This document shows, piece by piece, positions 1 to 6,339 of a stretch of DNA of 12,450 nucleotides. How positions within the stretch are numbered: the first letter of the stretch is position 1; every line of letters starts with the position of its first letter. Below the pieces are notes generated by a model. The model did not search any database. It had not been told where the DNA came from and worked only from the letters and a program-made list of their open reading frames with translations. The translations under genes were made by a program, and so were the position numbers. Source of the stretch: Candidatus Woesearchaeota archaeon (GTDB lineage Archaea > Nanobdellota > Nanobdellia > Woesearchaeales > SKIA01); assembly GCA_007116645.1 (NCBI GenBank), contig SKIA01000045.1, forward strand, positions 1 to 12,450, given 5' to 3'.

Positions 1-2
1 GA

Positions 3-164
3 GTCATCTTAACAAAAGCAGACGTTGACGACAAAGGCGGCGCAGCAGTGTCAGTGTCATACGTTACCAAAAAACCCATCTTGTTTATTGGAACAGGACA
101 AGGCTATGATGACTTTGAGCATTTCATGCCGGAAACAGTAGTGAAAAGTTTGCTTGGCGAGTAA
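3..164 (+). CDS. ftsY: Signal recognition particle receptor FtsY, C-terminal end (partial)
   Basis: Only the last 53 codons are in the window; the gene enters from the left edge. FtsY is the SRP receptor GTPase that docks the SRP-ribosome complex at the membrane for co-translational insertion and secretion. The fragment carries the end of the SRP-type GTPase fold: the G4 motif TKAD near its start, then DDKGGAAVSVSYVTKKP, then the closing loop FIGTGQGYDDF. The paralogue SRP54 shares this G-domain ending but continues into a methionine-rich M domain. Here the protein stops about ten residues after the DDF motif (SLLGE), as FtsY does, so FtsY is the better call. It meets the next gene tail to tail with 2 bases between the stops. 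No obvious T-rich terminator follows, so its transcript probably reads into the antisense of the neighbour. Confidence 0.9.
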   Translation, partial: VILTKADVDDKGGAAVSVSYVTKKPILFIGTGQGYDDFEHFMPETVVKSLLGE

Positions 165-166
165 AA

Positions 167-571
167 CTAATCTTGACGCATAAACAATTCTTGCAGTCGA
201 GCATACGAGTCGCTCACTTGCTGTCTCGTATCCGCTCTAATAGAATCTCTTGCTTGAGCACCGCGGTTACGAATGTCTGCTTCAATGTCCGAAAAATATA
301 TCTTTAGCGGAACTGCACTTTGTCCCCCCATAGGAATTTCACACTGCGCTCCTGGTAAGATATACTGATTTTTCCCCACTTCAATAGCAGTGATATCCTC
401 TCCAGGAAATACCGTAACGCTTGGTGTGTGTGCCGCGGCTTGGATACCAGCATATACCAGTATGCCTGTTATTCCTCCAGCGGCAAACGCGCCCCAACCC
501 CTCATATTCTTCCGAAGAGGGCTGCTTGAATGCGCGGGTTGCCCTTGTGATTCATCAACATGCGATACCAT
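167..571 (-). CDS. Small single-pass membrane protein of unknown function
   Basis: A 134-residue protein I do not recognise. The N-terminal 25 residues are hydrophilic and rich in Ser, His and Pro. One membrane segment follows at about residues 26-47, starting GWGAFAAGG. A region of about 50 residues with possible beta character comes next (52-95), containing one cysteine (77). The tail, about 96-134, is charged and probably helical, with regularly spaced Arg, Asp and Gln (RNRGAQARDSIRADTRQQ). Lys/Arg near residues 20-24 precede the membrane segment, so the C-terminal part may lie outside the cell; that topology is inference. The start at residue 1 is supported by a TATA box about 26 bases upstream, which would give a leaderless transcript. 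A second possible start is Met23. Its gene is convergent with ftsY and divergent from the VTT-family gene. Confidence 0.6.
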   Translation of the reverse strand: MVSHVDESQGQPAHSSSPLRKNMRGWGAFAAGGITGILVYAGIQAAAHTPSVTVFPGEDITAIEVGKNQYILPGAQCEIPMGGQSAVPLKIYFSDIEADIRNRGAQARDSIRADTRQQVSDSYARLQELFMRQD

Positions 572-592
572 AAAATAAAAATCTAATGTAAC

Positions 593-600
593 TATATAAA
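593..600 (-). promoter_or_regulatory. TATA box for the small membrane protein gene
   Basis: On the minus strand this reads TTTATATA. Its centre is about 26 bases upstream of the start codon at 571, the archaeal TATA-to-transcription-start distance, so the transcript would be leaderless. It shares the 101-base divergent intergenic region 572-672 with the + strand promoter of the VTT-family gene. The rest of that region is AT-rich, and I see no further motif in it. Confidence 0.6.
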
Positions 601-641
601 TTTTATTATTTTACAGTAGTTAACATACTTGAGCAGAAGAC

Positions 642-648
642 TATAAAA
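642..648 (+). promoter_or_regulatory. TATA box for the VTT/DedA-family gene
   Basis: TATAAAA centred about 28 bases upstream of the ATG at 673. There is no Shine-Dalgarno sequence between it and the ATG, so a leaderless transcript is expected. Together with the opposite-strand TATA box at 593-600 it forms a divergent promoter pair. Confidence 0.6.
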
Positions 649-672
649 ACATCCGCGAACCCAAAACACCGT

Positions 673-1260
673 ATGAGCAAGCGATTATTCGTCTACGAGA
701 CCACAGACCACGTAAAGCCAAGAATTTACGCCCTCATCGTGGGCATCCTGCTCGTCGCAGCAGGAGCGTGGGTAGTCTATGACAACCTCTCAGCAGAAGA
801 AGACGCGTCAAGCTTTATCCAGCTTCCTGACTTTGATAACATCACCGCAGTAACACTGTTTGTATCATCAGCGCTTGGAGGTCTGTTTTTCGTTCCCATA
901 CCCGTAGAGCTGTTGTTCATACAAGGATTACGACAAGGAAACACACCTCTAATCATATTTATCGCGGTCATGAGCGGGTTTTTGCTCGGACACATCGTCA
1001 GTTATCTGATCGGCTACAAGCTCAGCCACCTAGTCCAATACTTTTTGAGCCCAAAAAAAATGTACAGTTTAAGGCGCATGGTCAACAAGTACGGCTCGTA
1101 CGCAATTATTGGCGTAAACATCATCCCAGGACCGTCGCCGCAACTCACATTTGGTCTGGGCATTGCCCGGTACAACTTTGTACGCTTAATCACTCTTGTA
1201 ATCATTGGTAACGCCCTCAAATACGGGGCAATCATAGGCTTCTATACACTCGTCACCTAG
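673..1260 (+). CDS. VTT-domain (DedA/SNARE-associated-like) integral membrane protein
   Basis: A 195-residue polytopic membrane protein. Hydrophobic segments lie at about residues 18-36, 58-83, 92-116, 143-162 and 166-193. The arrangement matches the VTT (DedA, formerly 'SNARE-associated Golgi') family. One half has a Pro-containing segment, GGLFFVPIPVELLF (69-82). The other has the family-like NIIPGPSPQLTFGLGIARY (149-167), followed by a last helix with GNALKYG. DedA/VTT proteins are linked to lipid scrambling or flipping and membrane homeostasis; the substrate here cannot be read from the sequence. The length is typical of short family members. The start is fixed by a TATA box about 28 bases upstream. 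The gene is followed after 34 bases by a separately promoted PRC-barrel gene. Confidence 0.8.
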   Translation: MSKRLFVYETTDHVKPRIYALIVGILLVAAGAWVVYDNLSAEEDASSFIQLPDFDNITAVTLFVSSALGGLFFVPIPVELLFIQGLRQGNTPLIIFIAVMSGFLLGHIVSYLIGYKLSHLVQYFLSPKKMYSLRRMVNKYGSYAIIGVNIIPGPSPQLTFGLGIARYNFVRLITLVIIGNALKYGAIIGFYTLVT

Positions 1261-1264
1261 CAAA

Positions 1265-1272
1265 TTTATATA
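1265..1272 (+). promoter_or_regulatory. TATA box for the PRC-barrel gene pair
   Basis: TTTATATA lies immediately after the stop of the VTT-family gene and is centred about 26 bases before the ATG at 1295. The spacing and the lack of a ribosome-binding sequence point to a leaderless mRNA covering the two PRC-barrel genes. Confidence 0.65.
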
Positions 1273-1294
1273 TGACGAGAACTCACAAACTTTT

Positions 1295-1765
1295 ATGGAG
1301 AGTTTTATACGCGAAGGACAGTCATATGAAGACACTAAATCCGCAGGAAGTCTTGTAGGAAAACGCGTTCTCTCAAAAAGCGGCGACGTTATTGGGCGCG
1401 TCATGCAACTACGCATTGACCCTGATAAAAGAACGCTTGAAGGTGTTGTAGTACGAAGAAAACTCTTTCTCACACTCTACATCTGTATGAGCTACGTTAC
1501 ACGCGTAACAGATAAGGCGCTTATGCTTGGAATAGACCCCGCAGCGTTATTCAAAGGACGAGCAGTAGTTTCGTCTGACGGAAAAAAGTTTGGTACTGTC
1601 GCAGTCCTTGAAAGAGCAGGAGAAACAAATGAAGTTGTGCGCGTTGTTGTTAGAAGACACCTATACAAAAAATTAGCAATTCCAAAAGAAGACTTCTCAC
1701 GCTTTGGAACATCACTCATCCTCAAACGTACTTATGACGAAGCAAGAAAAGAATACACGGCCTGA
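1295..1765 (+). CDS. Double PRC-barrel domain protein (first of a pair)
   Basis: A 156-residue soluble protein made of two PRC-barrel-like units. The first spans about residues 17-80, beginning AGSLVGKRVLSKSGDVIGRV. The second spans about 86-150, beginning LFKGRAVVSSDGKKFGTV. Each has the family pattern of a Gly-x-x-hydrophobic strand, a 'DG/SGDxxGxV' turn and a later stretch of alternating hydrophobic residues. PRC barrels are small beta domains found in the photosynthetic reaction-centre H subunit, RimM and many archaeal proteins. In haloarchaea, single PRC-barrel proteins (CdpB1/B2) take part in FtsZ-based division. Whether this protein does so is unknown. The promoter just upstream indicates a leaderless start. 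The last 32 bases overlap the second PRC gene, implying coupled expression and possibly a complex of the two products. Confidence 0.8.
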   Translation: MESFIREGQSYEDTKSAGSLVGKRVLSKSGDVIGRVMQLRIDPDKRTLEGVVVRRKLFLTLYICMSYVTRVTDKALMLGIDPAALFKGRAVVSSDGKKFGTVAVLERAGETNEVVRVVVRRHLYKKLAIPKEDFSRFGTSLILKRTYDEARKEYTA

Positions 1766-2222
1766 AGAACTCGAACACGCAATCACGTCAGAAGACGTTC
1801 TTGGAAAAGACGTGATTGACCCACGAGGAACATTCATCGGAGTAACAGACAAGCTCCTCTTAAATCCTGACACCATGGAAGTGCTTGGAATCAGCGTGGA
1901 CAAAGGATTTCTCAAAAAAGGCCTGGTTATTGGCGTTGGCCACATCAGACAAGTTACTCCTCACGCGGTATTGCTGGCAACAACACCTGCCAGTCAGATT
2001 CGAGGCATGAGCGTGTTTTGTAGTGACGGAACTAAAGCAGGAACTGTGGAAGCAGTGGTACTTGAAGAAAGCTCAAACCAAATACAATATCTAGAAGTTC
2101 GCACAGGAACATTTGGCAACACCATACAGATCCCTCCTGGAGCAATCGAATATATTGAGAGCAATGTAATGCTCAACACATCCCCTGAAGAGCTCAAGAT
2201 AGTATTGCAACAACTAAAGTAA
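1734..2222 (+). CDS. Double PRC-barrel domain protein (second of a pair)
   Basis: A 162-residue protein, again with two PRC-like units: about residues 17-80 (SEDVLGKDVIDPRGTFIGV...) and about 88-147 (IRGMSVFCSDGTKAGTVEAV...). It resembles the preceding gene in layout, with a hydrophilic N-terminal tail and no membrane segment. I chose the ATG at 1734. A TTG at 1704 in the same frame would add ten residues and lengthen an already 32-base overlap. Neither start has a clear ribosome-binding sequence, so initiation probably depends on translation of the upstream gene. Its stop overlaps the last codons of the convergent Nudix gene by 9 bases. The function is unknown; a paired or heteromeric PRC-barrel scaffold is an inference. 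Confidence 0.78.
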   Translation: MTKQEKNTRPEELEHAITSEDVLGKDVIDPRGTFIGVTDKLLLNPDTMEVLGISVDKGFLKKGLVIGVGHIRQVTPHAVLLATTPASQIRGMSVFCSDGTKAGTVEAVVLEESSNQIQYLEVRTGTFGNTIQIPPGAIEYIESNVMLNTSPEELKIVLQQLK

Positions 2223-2621
2223 ATCTTCTTGTTCTAAAAAATCTACTGACTCAGAAAATACTCGTTGATGCTCTGCAAATTTGAGTAAGTCATGTACTTC
2301 TTTTTGGTCAGCCCAATAAAATGCGAGGTGTTCATCAGAAATTACTGGCTCATTATCAGATAATAAGATTCCAAACTCCACTGTCTTGTTAACTTTTCCT
2401 TTACGATAAAACTGGTACGTTGAGCGCGTGCGAAAGACGAGCAAACGCCCAGTCATTCCTGTCTCTTCTTTTACTTCTCGCACAAGCGTTTCTGTAAGGG
2501 TTTCTTCTCCTTCTTGTTTTCCTTTAGGAAACTCCCAGTGTCCGTCACGGTGTTTTACGAGTAAGAACTGCTTTCTCTTAGGAGAATAAATGACTGCGCC
2601 CGCAGAGACTTCTTGCCTCAT
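2214..2621 (-). CDS. Nudix hydrolase, diadenosine-tetraphosphatase-like
   Basis: A 135-residue protein with a complete Nudix box at residues 34-56: G34, E40, then REVKEETGM (48-56), matching Gx5Ex7REUxEExGU exactly. The catalytic metal-binding glutamates are E49, E52 and E53. The short form, the opening SAGAVIYS, and HWEFPKGKQEGE resemble the asymmetric bis(5'-nucleosyl)-tetraphosphatase (Ap4A hydrolase) branch. The exact substrate cannot be proved from sequence, and NTP or capped-RNA pyrophosphatase activity is possible. The start codon overlaps the stop of lonB as ATGA, so it is translationally coupled to the protease and shares its promoter. Its 3' end overlaps the convergent PRC-barrel gene by 9 bases. 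Confidence 0.88.
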   Translation of the reverse strand: MRQEVSAGAVIYSPKRKQFLLVKHRDGHWEFPKGKQEGEETLTETLVREVKEETGMTGRLLVFRTRSTYQFYRKGKVNKTVEFGILLSDNEPVISDEHLAFYWADQKEVHDLLKFAEHQRVFSESVDFLEQEDLL

Positions 2622-4477
2622 TGATACGTGTCCTTAATTTTTTTCAGCACTTTCTCATGCCCTTTCCAATCAAGAGCAAGCTCGAGCACTTCTTCGATAC
2701 GATCAACAGGTTTTATCGTTACGAGTTTCTTCACGTTCTTATCAAGCACGATATCTTTCATGTTGGTTCGCGGAACAATAACTGTCTTGATGCCTGCTTG
2801 TGCTGCGGCCTCAACTTTGCTGGTTACGCCACCAATAGGAAGCACGTCACCGCGCACGGATAAACTTCCCGTCATGGCAACGTCTTGACGGATAGGAACG
2901 CCCTTGTATGCGCTGATAATCGCTGTTGCGACCGCGATCGATGCTGAGTCGCCCTCAACGCCTTCATAGGTTTGTAGGAATTGTACAAAGATGTCGTAGT
3001 GCTCAGTGATGTCGTCACCAAACATTTTCTTAATAATAGCAGAAACGTTAGTAATCGCTTCTTTGGCAATGTCTCCAAGACGCCCTGTTGCGACAATCTT
3101 TGTTTCTTTGCCGCCACGAGTGACTTCTGCCTCAATAGGCAAGACAATACCGCTTGTTGATGATCCAGAGCCCATGACAGCAAGACCGTTAACGCGGCCA
3201 GCAACAGAAGAACTGGTCATGATTACTTCGTATTCCTTTTTGCGCTCAATATACTTGTCTGCCATTTGGTGTTCAAGCGTTCTTGCAAGCTTTAATGCAT
3301 CACGCACGTGATCAGCAGTAACAGTCTTGTCTTCTCGCTCAACAGCAAGGTCTCCTGCTGCTCGCACTATACCGCCGAGTTCTCTTAAGCGAAGGGTGAG
3401 GTGATCAGCCCTGTTTGCTCTGCGAGATGCTTCTTGAATGATGCGCTCAACTGCTTCTTTTGAGAAATGAGGAATCTTACCATCTTTTGTGACTTCTTGA
3501 GCGACGAATTGTGCGAGTTTTTCACGGTTTTCTTTAGTGTCCTTCATGGTTTCTTCCATGAACACTTCATATCCATACCCTCGGATACGGCTGCGAAGCG
3601 CAGGGTGCATTCCTTTCAAGGTGTCAACGTTACCAGCCGCGACAAGAACAAAGTTACAAGGAACTGCTTCGGTGCGAACCATAGCGCCTGCTGAGCGCTC
3701 TGACTGGCCTGTGATAGCAAATTTTCCTTCTTGCAGTGCCGTTAAGAGTTCTTGTTGTGTGTCTCGCTGAAGCGTTGCTATTTCATCAACGAAGAGCACG
3801 CCCATGTGGGCTTTGTGAATCATTCCTGCAATGACACGCTCGTGTGCGGGCGTTCCAAGGCCTCCCGATTGGAATGGGTCGTGCAAGACATCTCCAAGGA
3901 GTGCTCCTGCGTGTGCGCCAGTAGCGTCAAAGTACGGCGCTTGTGCTTTGTTATAGTTATCAACAATAATTTTTGGAGCAGACGTTCGCCCTGCGCCCAT
4001 GCGTTTTCCAAGGTTCATAAATAGCACAACTGCTGCTAAGAACATGATTCCTCCAAGGAAAAATGCTGCGAACATGATTTCTGATTCGTAGCGATACAAG
4101 ATCCACCACGGAGCAATCATTGCGAGCACCGCAAGCAAAATCATGATCAGATTTTGGTTTTTGAAAAATTCAGTTGCTTGAACCTTGCTTTTAGCAATAA
4201 GTTCTCGCGCTTCTCCTGCTGGAAAGGTGCGGATGAGTGGCTGGTTTTCGTCGTTTTGGTTTGGAAACGATACGATATCAACAAGCTTTTCTTTGGGCAA
4301 TAGTTCAGCGAGCGCCACACCAAGCATGCTCTTTCCTGTTCCTGGCTCGCCAATGAGTAATACGTGCCTTCGTTGTTGAGCTGCTTTTTTTATGACGCGA
4401 ACAGCTTCTTCTTGTCCAATAACTTGCTCAATAATTGGTTTTGGCGTCTTAATGTCTGCTGTTGTCGCATAATCCAT
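2618..4477 (-). CDS. lonB: Archaeal membrane-anchored ATP-dependent Lon protease (LonB)
   Basis: A 619-residue protein, the usual LonB length. LonB is the main membrane-bound ATP-dependent protease of archaea, degrading misfolded and regulatory proteins on the cytoplasmic face. An AAA+ module begins at about residue 15, with Walker A GEPGTGKS at 43-50. Two membrane helices (about 108-127 and 134-156) are inserted inside the AAA+ domain, the hallmark of LonB. Walker B is at GVLFVDEI, 226-233 (D231, E232), and an arginine-containing region HPALRSRIRG follows at 291-300. The C-terminal protease domain (about 415-600) carries the catalytic serine in GDSAS (S511) and the lysine in GGVTSKVEAA (K554), the Lon Ser-Lys dyad. 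All key residues are present, so it should be active. A TATA box about 28 bases upstream implies a leaderless mRNA. Its stop overlaps the Nudix start. Confidence 0.97.
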   Translation of the reverse strand: MDYATTADIKTPKPIIEQVIGQEEAVRVIKKAAQQRRHVLLIGEPGTGKSMLGVALAELLPKEKLVDIVSFPNQNDENQPLIRTFPAGEARELIAKSKVQATEFFKNQNLIMILLAVLAMIAPWWILYRYESEIMFAAFFLGGIMFLAAVVLFMNLGKRMGAGRTSAPKIIVDNYNKAQAPYFDATGAHAGALLGDVLHDPFQSGGLGTPAHERVIAGMIHKAHMGVLFVDEIATLQRDTQQELLTALQEGKFAITGQSERSAGAMVRTEAVPCNFVLVAAGNVDTLKGMHPALRSRIRGYGYEVFMEETMKDTKENREKLAQFVAQEVTKDGKIPHFSKEAVERIIQEASRRANRADHLTLRLRELGGIVRAAGDLAVEREDKTVTADHVRDALKLARTLEHQMADKYIERKKEYEVIMTSSSVAGRVNGLAVMGSGSSTSGIVLPIEAEVTRGGKETKIVATGRLGDIAKEAITNVSAIIKKMFGDDITEHYDIFVQFLQTYEGVEGDSASIAVATAIISAYKGVPIRQDVAMTGSLSVRGDVLPIGGVTSKVEAAAQAGIKTVIVPRTNMKDIVLDKNVKKLVTIKPVDRIEEVLELALDWKGHEKVLKKIKDTYQ

Positions 4478-4501
4478 AAGTGTTGCAAAACCATCGCTTG
4501 C

Positions 4502-4509
4502 TTATAAAA
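4502..4509 (-). promoter_or_regulatory. TATA box for lonB-Nudix
   Basis: On the minus strand this reads TTTTATAA. It is centred about 28 bases upstream of the lonB ATG, within the 34-base gap after the enolase stop codon. No ribosome-binding sequence is present in the gap, so the lonB transcript is expected to be leaderless. Confidence 0.65.
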
Positions 4510-4512
4510 GTT

Positions 4513-5763
4513 TTATTTATGAAAATCATTTCTTAGCGGCAGACGATACATATCTTCTAACAAGAGTAGTTGATTATACTTTGCTGTTCGCTCGCCGCGC
4601 ACGGGAGCACCAAGTTTAATCTGTCCACAACCAAGCCCTGCTGCAAGATCCGCGATAAAAGCATCTTCTGTTTCTCCTGATCGATGAGAGACCATGACGT
4701 TCCAGTCGTTGTCCATTGCAAGGCGTGCTGCTTTGAGGCTTTCTGTGAGCGTTCCTATCTGGTTTACTTTGAGCAGTAAGCAATCAGCACTTTTTACGTT
4801 GATTGCTCGTTGAATGCGCTCAGGGTTTGTGACAGTAAGGTCGTCACCTACTACTTGACAGGTAATGTTTTGTTGTTCAAACAATTTTTTGAGCGCTGAA
4901 AAACTGGCAAAATCATCTTCGTCAAACGGGTCTTCAATGCTGATAATAGGGTATTGCGTTACGAGATCCAAGTAGTATTGAACGAGTTGTCCAGCTGAGA
5001 ATACTTGTTCTGGTGAGAGCACGTAGTGTTCGTTTTCATAAAACTCTGATGCTGCGGCATCAATAGCAATCGCTATTTTGTGACCTGATCGCTCAGATGC
5101 TTGTAAGAGTAGCTTGCACGCTTCGTGAGGGTCCACAATGTTTGGAGCAAAACCACCTTCGTCACCAACACTTGTTTGTGCCGGTCCGTAGCGCTCGGCA
5201 ATAAGTGCTTTGAGTGCGTGCGTTACTTCGCACACGATTTGTGTTGCCTTAGCAAATGTGGTTGCTGAGATGGGCACAATCATGAATTCTTGAAATGCGA
5301 GCGCGTTCCCCGCGTGTTCTCCACCGTTGAGCACGTTGGCAAACGGCATAGGAAGGGCCGGTTTTGTTTTTGCGTGATTTGCCACTACTTGGTGCAGTGG
5401 GAGGTGTGACTGGTGTGCTTGCACGCGCGCTTGCAATAGTGATAGTGCAAGAATTGCGTTTGCTCCCATACGTTCTTTATTGGGCGTTGCGTCTATTGCG
5501 AGCATTTGTTCGTCAGCAACCAAGAAGTTTGCTGGCTGCCACGTGAGTTGTTGTGCGAGTGCTCGCGCGTTGCCGGCAGCGTGGCTGACACCTTTTCCAC
5601 CCCACGCCTCTTCGTTATCTCTTAGTTCAACTGCTTCGTGCGCACCTGTTGATGCTCCTGAAGGCACTTGCGCGGTAATGTTCGGGTTTGTTTTGGTGTA
5701 TGTTGCTTTCAGAGTTGGGTTTCCTCTGCTATCAATGATTTCTAAAATATGAATGTCGTCCAT
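4513..5763 (-). CDS. eno: Enolase (phosphopyruvate hydratase)
   Basis: A 416-residue enolase, which interconverts 2-phosphoglycerate and phosphoenolpyruvate in glycolysis and gluconeogenesis. The N-terminal domain has DSRGNPTL (11-18) and the mobile loop SGASTGAHEAVELRD (35-49). NGGEHAG (146-152) contains the active-site His150. The barrel carries the catalytic acid/base pair, E202 in VGDEGGFAPN and K332 in LLLKVNQIGT. The Mg ligands are D235 (AIDAAASE), E277 (SIEDPF) and D307 (GDDLTVTNP). SHRSGET (359-365) supplies the substrate-binding Arg361. All are intact. It starts a few residues closer to the DSRGNP motif than most enolases. No in-frame start lies further upstream, and a GAGGT ribosome-binding site 7 bases before the ATG supports this start. 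It has its own promoter and a short 5' leader. Confidence 0.97.
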   Translation of the reverse strand: MDDIHILEIIDSRGNPTLKATYTKTNPNITAQVPSGASTGAHEAVELRDNEEAWGGKGVSHAAGNARALAQQLTWQPANFLVADEQMLAIDATPNKERMGANAILALSLLQARVQAHQSHLPLHQVVANHAKTKPALPMPFANVLNGGEHAGNALAFQEFMIVPISATTFAKATQIVCEVTHALKALIAERYGPAQTSVGDEGGFAPNIVDPHEACKLLLQASERSGHKIAIAIDAAASEFYENEHYVLSPEQVFSAGQLVQYYLDLVTQYPIISIEDPFDEDDFASFSALKKLFEQQNITCQVVGDDLTVTNPERIQRAINVKSADCLLLKVNQIGTLTESLKAARLAMDNDWNVMVSHRSGETEDAFIADLAAGLGCGQIKLGAPVRGERTAKYNQLLLLEDMYRLPLRNDFHK

Positions 5764-5770
5764 GTGCTCT

Positions 5771-5775
5771 ACCTC
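5771..5775 (-). promoter_or_regulatory. Shine-Dalgarno site of enolase
   Basis: On the minus strand this reads GAGGT, 7 bases before the ATG at 5763. It fixes the enolase start and shows that this mRNA, unlike several neighbours, has a leader. Confidence 0.65.
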
Positions 5776-5799
5776 TTTACAAATAACACTGTTGTGAGA

Positions 5800-5807
5800 T
5801 TATAAAT
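5800..5807 (-). promoter_or_regulatory. TATA box for enolase
   Basis: On the minus strand this reads ATTTATAA, directly after the stop codon of the upstream pilin-like paralogue. Its centre is about 40 bases from the enolase ATG. Transcription would therefore begin near 5777, leaving a short leader of roughly 13 bases that just contains the Shine-Dalgarno site. Confidence 0.5.
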
Positions 5808-5808
5808 G

Positions 5809-6267
5809 TTATCGTGCTTCTGTGAAAATTGTGCCTGCATCAGTATGCGCAAGAGACCCGCCTTCTCTTGTGTAAGTAATAGTAAAGTCTGCTTGAAAGC
5901 GATTTCCTTGATTGATCCCTCCACAATCAAATTCGTTTTGGAACACGGTTCCCGATTGGATAGGCTGCTCTGAAAGAGGAGTTGTACGCACACACTCAGT
6001 GTTGGTTCTACTTTCTGTGAGCGTCACAGAAACATCCTGAATGGCTACTCCTTGATTATTCATAAGAGCAAAGCTTACGCGGTTAGTGGCACTATCTGCG
6101 CGCTGATCCATACAGCTAAAACCAGGCGATATAGTGCAGCGGTCAGGAAGCATAGCGTCTGGGCTGAGCACTCCAAAATACACTACTGCGCCAATCACTG
6201 CGAGAAGAATAGGTATGATGAGAACGAGTCCTACGACAATAAGAACAATCTTGACTGTTTTATCCAT
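5809..6267 (-). CDS. Pilin-like paralogue with an ordinary N-terminal membrane anchor
   Basis: A 152-residue protein, exactly as long as the class III signal-peptide protein encoded upstream and clearly its paralogue. Shared features are YFGV followed by LPDRC (40-44), GFSC (49-52), a VSFALMNNQG strand matching VRFAIINNLG, a late GNRFQADFTITYTR block matching GSRFQGEFSIQYTR, and four cysteines (44, 52, 92, 115) in corresponding positions. The paralogy stops at the N-terminus. In place of the KKGQAAMEF leader there is MDKTVK followed by one long hydrophobic helix (about 7-33), with no Gly-Gln cleavage site and no +5 glutamate. It should therefore be a membrane-anchored protein with an extracellular beta domain that prepilin peptidase does not process. 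A possible role as an anchor or minor subunit is inference. It has its own TATA box and looks leaderless. Confidence 0.8.
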   Translation of the reverse strand: MDKTVKIVLIVVGLVLIIPILLAVIGAVVYFGVLSPDAMLPDRCTISPGFSCMDQRADSATNRVSFALMNNQGVAIQDVSVTLTESRTNTECVRTTPLSEQPIQSGTVFQNEFDCGGINQGNRFQADFTITYTREGGSLAHTDAGTIFTEAR

Positions 6268-6291
6268 ACTAGTGTTTATGAGAAAGGCAAC

Positions 6292-6298
6292 ATAAAAT
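6292..6298 (-). promoter_or_regulatory. TATA-like box for the pilin-like paralogue
   Basis: On the minus strand this reads ATTTTAT, centred about 28 bases from the ATG at 6267. With no ribosome-binding site before the ATG, it implies a leaderless transcript starting just after the terminator of the upstream gene. Confidence 0.45.
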
Positions 6299-6305
6299 GG
6301 TTACT

Positions 6306-6326
6306 AAAGAAAAAAAAGAAAAAAAA
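6306..6326 (-). terminator. Oligo-T terminator of the class III pilin-like gene
   Basis: On the minus strand two runs of eight T are separated by one C, beginning 13 bases after the stop codon of the pilin-like gene. Archaeal RNA polymerase terminates at such T-rich tracts without needing a hairpin. This is the clearest terminator in the window, and it separates two paralogous genes that have their own promoters. Confidence 0.7.
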
Positions 6327-6339
6327 TGGCTGTTAAGCC

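Noticed and set aside
1..164. Identification of the first fragment as SRP54 instead of FtsY
   Set aside because: SRP54 would continue with a methionine-rich M domain after the GTPase domain. This protein stops about ten residues after the last GTPase motif.
2872..3204. A 110-codon open frame on the - strand in another frame of lonB
   Set aside because: It is fully inside the conserved protease domain of LonB, and the LonB frame is intact from start to stop, so there is no frameshift or second gene.
3820..4024. Possible small genes within lonB between the membrane segments and Walker B
   Set aside because: They are alternative frames of an intact gene without start signals. The inserted membrane helices in this area are normal for archaeal LonB.
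5480..5752. Open frames on the + strand opposite enolase
   Set aside because: Enolase is complete with all catalytic residues. The opposite frame has no promoter or family signal.
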